A stretch of DNA of 64,000 nucleotides from Stieleria mannarensis (GTDB lineage Bacteria > Planctomycetota > Planctomycetia > Pirellulales > Pirellulaceae). The stretch spans positions 1 to 64,000 of the forward strand of contig NZ_JACEHH010000028.1 in NCBI RefSeq assembly GCF_014154935.1. Reading direction: 5' to 3'. Both the position numbers and the translations under genes were made by a program. Every line of letters begins with the position of its first letter. The stretch's first letter is position 1. The notes under the pieces were generated by a model. That model had not been told where the DNA came from. It made no database searches and saw only the letters and a list, made by a program, of their open reading frames with translations. Shown here piece after piece: positions 62,119-64,000 of the stretch.

Positions 62119-62703
62119 TCAGGCGACGCTGCAGCGATCGCTGTGGCATCCGCAGGTCTCGGACGCATCGAGCGGTTCGGCGGCCGGGAAATCGATCTCG
62201 GTTTCGGCGACGTGGTTGAAGTAGTTGGTCAACAAATTCAGCGCCGTGTTGGCGACCACTTCGGCGATCTCACCGCCGGTCAAGCCGGCTTGCCGGGCCG
62301 CGGCGACTTGATCGTCGGACACTCGGCCGCGGGTTTCGACCAGCTGGACCGCCAACTTCACGATCGCATCGGACTTGGCGTCAGCGGCGGTCGCCAAACG
62401 GGCGTTGCGGACCTCGTCGGCCGACAACCCGACCATCTTTCCGATCGCCGTGTGGGCGCTCAGGCAGTAGTCGCAGCCGCTCGCCTGGCCGACCGCCAGC
62501 GCGATCAGCTCGCGATGCTTGGCCGACAGACCGCCGCCGGCCAACGCGCCGCTGAACTTCAGGTAAGCGTCCAAGACGGCCGGTGCGTGGGCCATCGTCG
62601 ACATCATGTTGGGGATCATGCCCAGCTTGGACTGAACGCCGCCGAGTAATTCTTTCGCGGTGCCGGTTGCTTCAGCGGGGTTGAGCGGGTTGATTCGTGC
62701 CAT
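62119..62703 (-). CDS. Carboxymuconolactone decarboxylase family (AhpD-like) protein
   Basis: This 194-residue all-helical protein has the redox motif SGCDYCLSAHTAIGKMVGL (E-x-x-C-x-x-C-x-x-x-H pattern with both Cys and the His). The start region is INPLNPAEATGTAKELLGGVQSKLGMIPNMMSTMA. It probably acts as a peroxidase-type or alkylhydroperoxidase-associated protein. The C-terminus adds a Cys-rich tail (TCGCHSDRCSVA). AAGGAAACG precedes the ATG. It is divergent from the truncated activator gene, 220 bp away. Confidence 0.85.
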   Translation of the reverse strand: MARINPLNPAEATGTAKELLGGVQSKLGMIPNMMSTMAHAPAVLDAYLKFSGALAGGGLSAKHRELIALAVGQASGCDYCLSAHTAIGKMVGLSADEVRNARLATAADAKSDAIVKLAVQLVETRGRVSDDQVAAARQAGLTGGEIAEVVANTALNLLTNYFNHVAETEIDFPAAEPLDASETCGCHSDRCSVA

Positions 62704-62861
62704 CGTTACGTTTCCTTGATTGAGGTGAAATGGTTTGCAAGCAGCAGAAGTCGTTGCTTGTCACGATCGCTTTAGGCACGTTGCGGACCAAACCGCAAAG
62801 AAAATCCTAAGTCGTGTGCATGAAAGGAGTTGCGGAAACCTTTTTGTGGCCATCGGTGTTG

Positions 62862-62909
62862 CGAAAACTCGTGAATTGCGAAATGTCGTTTCGGATTCGC
62901 GAGTTTTCG
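62862..62909. promoter_or_regulatory. 15-bp inverted repeat upstream of the sigma-54 activator gene
   Basis: Arms CGAAAACTCGTGAAT (62862-62876) and ATTCGCGAGTTTTCG (62895-62909) differ at one position around an 18-nt loop that itself holds GAAA...TTTC. It ends 14 bp upstream of the ATG at 62924: a plausible operator or autoregulatory site. Confidence 0.5.
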
Positions 62910-62923
62910 TGTATTTTGTGTCG

Positions 62924-64000
62924 ATGCTTGGAGAAAAGTCCCCCCTGATTCGCGAGCCGAAGCGATTGCTGTTGGAGATGGCCCAGCGGCTGAACGTGGA
63001 CGACGCGCTGAAGTTGATCGTCGACCATATCGCCGGCTCACCGGCGGTGGCGTTGGTGAGAATCTGGTTGATCCGCCCGGGCGCGGGCTGTGAGACGTGT
63101 CCGCTGCGCCGAGAGTGTCCCGACCGGACCCGCTGCTTGCACCTGGCCGCCAGTGCGGGGACTTCATTGGTGGATGAACATCGCGACCTGACACGAACCG
63201 ACGGCGCGTTTCGGCGGTTTCCGATCGGTGTCCGCAAGGTCGGTCGCATCGCGGCGTCCGGGGAAGCTTTGGAGGTCGGTAATCTGTCCGGCCGACCGGA
63301 TTGGTTGGTCCATCCGGATTGGGCACAGGCCGAAGGCATCCGAGGGTTCGGCGGGCAACCATTGGTCCATCGCGGCGAAGTGTTGGGGGTGTTGGCGGTG
63401 TTCGGTCGCACGACGATCAACCAAGAAGATCTGGAGTGGTTGCGGACGATCACCAACCACGCCGCCGCATCGATTGCCAACGCATCGGCGTGGGAAGAGA
63501 TCAACGCGCTGCGGCGTCGATTGGAGATGGAAAACGACTATCTGCAAGAAGAAATGCGTTCGCGAAATGCGTTCGGCGAGATGGTCGGCAATAGCGCGGC
63601 GTTGCGGAAAGTCGCCGAGCAGATCGAGTTGGTTGCCCCGACCGATTCGACGGTTTTGGTGACCGGGGAGAGTGGGACCGGCAAAGAATTGGTCGCCCGC
63701 GAAATTCATCGGCGTTCGACGCGCAGCGATCGGGCGCTGATCAAAGTCAACTGTGCGGCGATCCCACGCGAGCTTTATGACAGCGAGTTCTTTGGGCACA
63801 CCAAAGGCAGTTTCACCGGTGCGGTGCGTGATCGTGTCGGGCGTTTCGAGCTTGCCGACGGAGGGACGCTGTTCTTGGATGAGATCGGTGAGATTCCACT
63901 GGAGTTGCAAAGCAAGCTATTGCGGGTGCTTCAAGAGGGGGAACTGGAACGCGTCGGCGAAGAGCAGACACGACGGGTGAATGTTCGCATCATCGCGGCT
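62924..64000 (+). CDS. GAF-domain sigma-54-dependent transcriptional activator (3'-truncated by window)
   Basis: The first 359 residues are present; the gene runs off the right edge. An N-terminal GAF-like sensor region (about 1-170) opens [26 protein letters not shown]. It contains a Cys cluster [16 protein letters not shown], a possible metal or Fe-S site, and ends [22 protein letters not shown]. The AAA+ domain starts near 215 with [11 protein letters not shown]. Walker A is GESGTGKE, the sigma-54 contact loop is GSFTGA (GAFTGA variant), and Walker B is [11 protein letters not shown]. The HTH lies beyond the edge. It could be the trans-activator of the upstream sigma-54 promoters; that is inference. 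Confidence 0.9.
   Translation, partial: MLGEKSPLIREPKRLLLEMAQRLNVDDALKLIVDHIAGSPAVALVRIWLIRPGAGCETCPLRRECPDRTRCLHLAASAGTSLVDEHRDLTRTDGAFRRFPIGVRKVGRIAASGEALEVGNLSGRPDWLVHPDWAQAEGIRGFGGQPLVHRGEVLGVLAVFGRTTINQEDLEWLRTITNHAAASIANASAWEEINALRRRLEMENDYLQEEMRSRNAFGEMVGNSAALRKVAEQIELVAPTDSTVLVTGESGTGKELVAREIHRRSTRSDRALIKVNCAAIPRELYDSEFFGHTKGSFTGAVRDRVGRFELADGGTLFLDEIGEIPLELQSKLLRVLQEGELERVGEEQTRRVNVRIIAA

Overview
This is bacterial chromosome, most probably from a planctomycete of the Pirellulaceae (Rhodopirellula-like). The assignment rests on gene content rather than a search: a TIGR03790-family protein, a PEP-CTERM-type C-terminus, a degenerate sulfatase, a secreted PQQ-repeat protein, a VWA membrane protein, GC-rich DNA, many genes with weak Shine-Dalgarno sites, and several families of dispersed palindromic intergenic repeats. 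No rRNA, tRNA, CRISPR array or intact transposase was seen; the one RNA gene is a tmRNA.

Region 1 (0.4-14.8 kb) is a flagellar cluster. fliS, fliD, flagellin and flgM lie on the minus strand. Divergently on the plus strand sit two TPR proteins (one with a secretin STN-like segment), a small coiled-coil FlgN-like protein and a receiver-less sigma-54 activator, all tightly packed. Directly downstream is a near-consensus sigma-54 promoter, followed by fliK, flgD and the hook gene flgE.

Region 2 (14.8-38.3 kb) is mixed housekeeping: an HU/IHF-type protein, a VWA membrane protein, a phosphatase, a WYL regulator, thymidylate kinase, a PEP-CTERM protein, RsmG, a UDP-glucuronate decarboxylase-like SDR, PanC, a BFN-domain protein, glycogen branching enzyme, a catalytically degenerate RNase HI-like protein, a YkgJ zinc/iron-cluster protein, a Gfo/Idh/MocA oxidoreductase and a PQQ-repeat protein. 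It is interrupted by a repeat-rich 0.65-kb segment (20.5-21.15 kb) and by an 8-bp tandem array that runs into a start codon.

Region 3 (38.5-41.7 kb) holds the tmRNA with its terminator, a truncated beta-helix gene and an alkaline-phosphatase-superfamily enzyme.

Region 4 (41.7-60 kb) is the most interesting part. It is a run of small, mostly membrane or secreted proteins: DUF2383/PA2169, DUF4235, DUF5658-like, Pmp3/YqaE, YihY, a DVDV-rich lipoprotein, EcsC, DUF1206 and cardiolipin synthase. Nine to ten separate transcription units each carry a sigma-54-type -24/-12 promoter (GG-N10-GC, mostly TTGGCAC...TTGC). Embedded in it are a receiver protein and a 1994-residue CheB-CheR-PAS-histidine kinase-receiver fusion. 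The window ends inside a GAF-AAA+ sigma-54 activator (62924 onward), a plausible though unproven controller. I propose an envelope-stress-type sigma-54 regulon here.

Region 5 (60-64 kb) has a sulfatase pseudogene, a secreted protein, a DUF1348 protein, an AhpD-like protein and the truncated activator. All start sites, families and promoters were assigned by eye.
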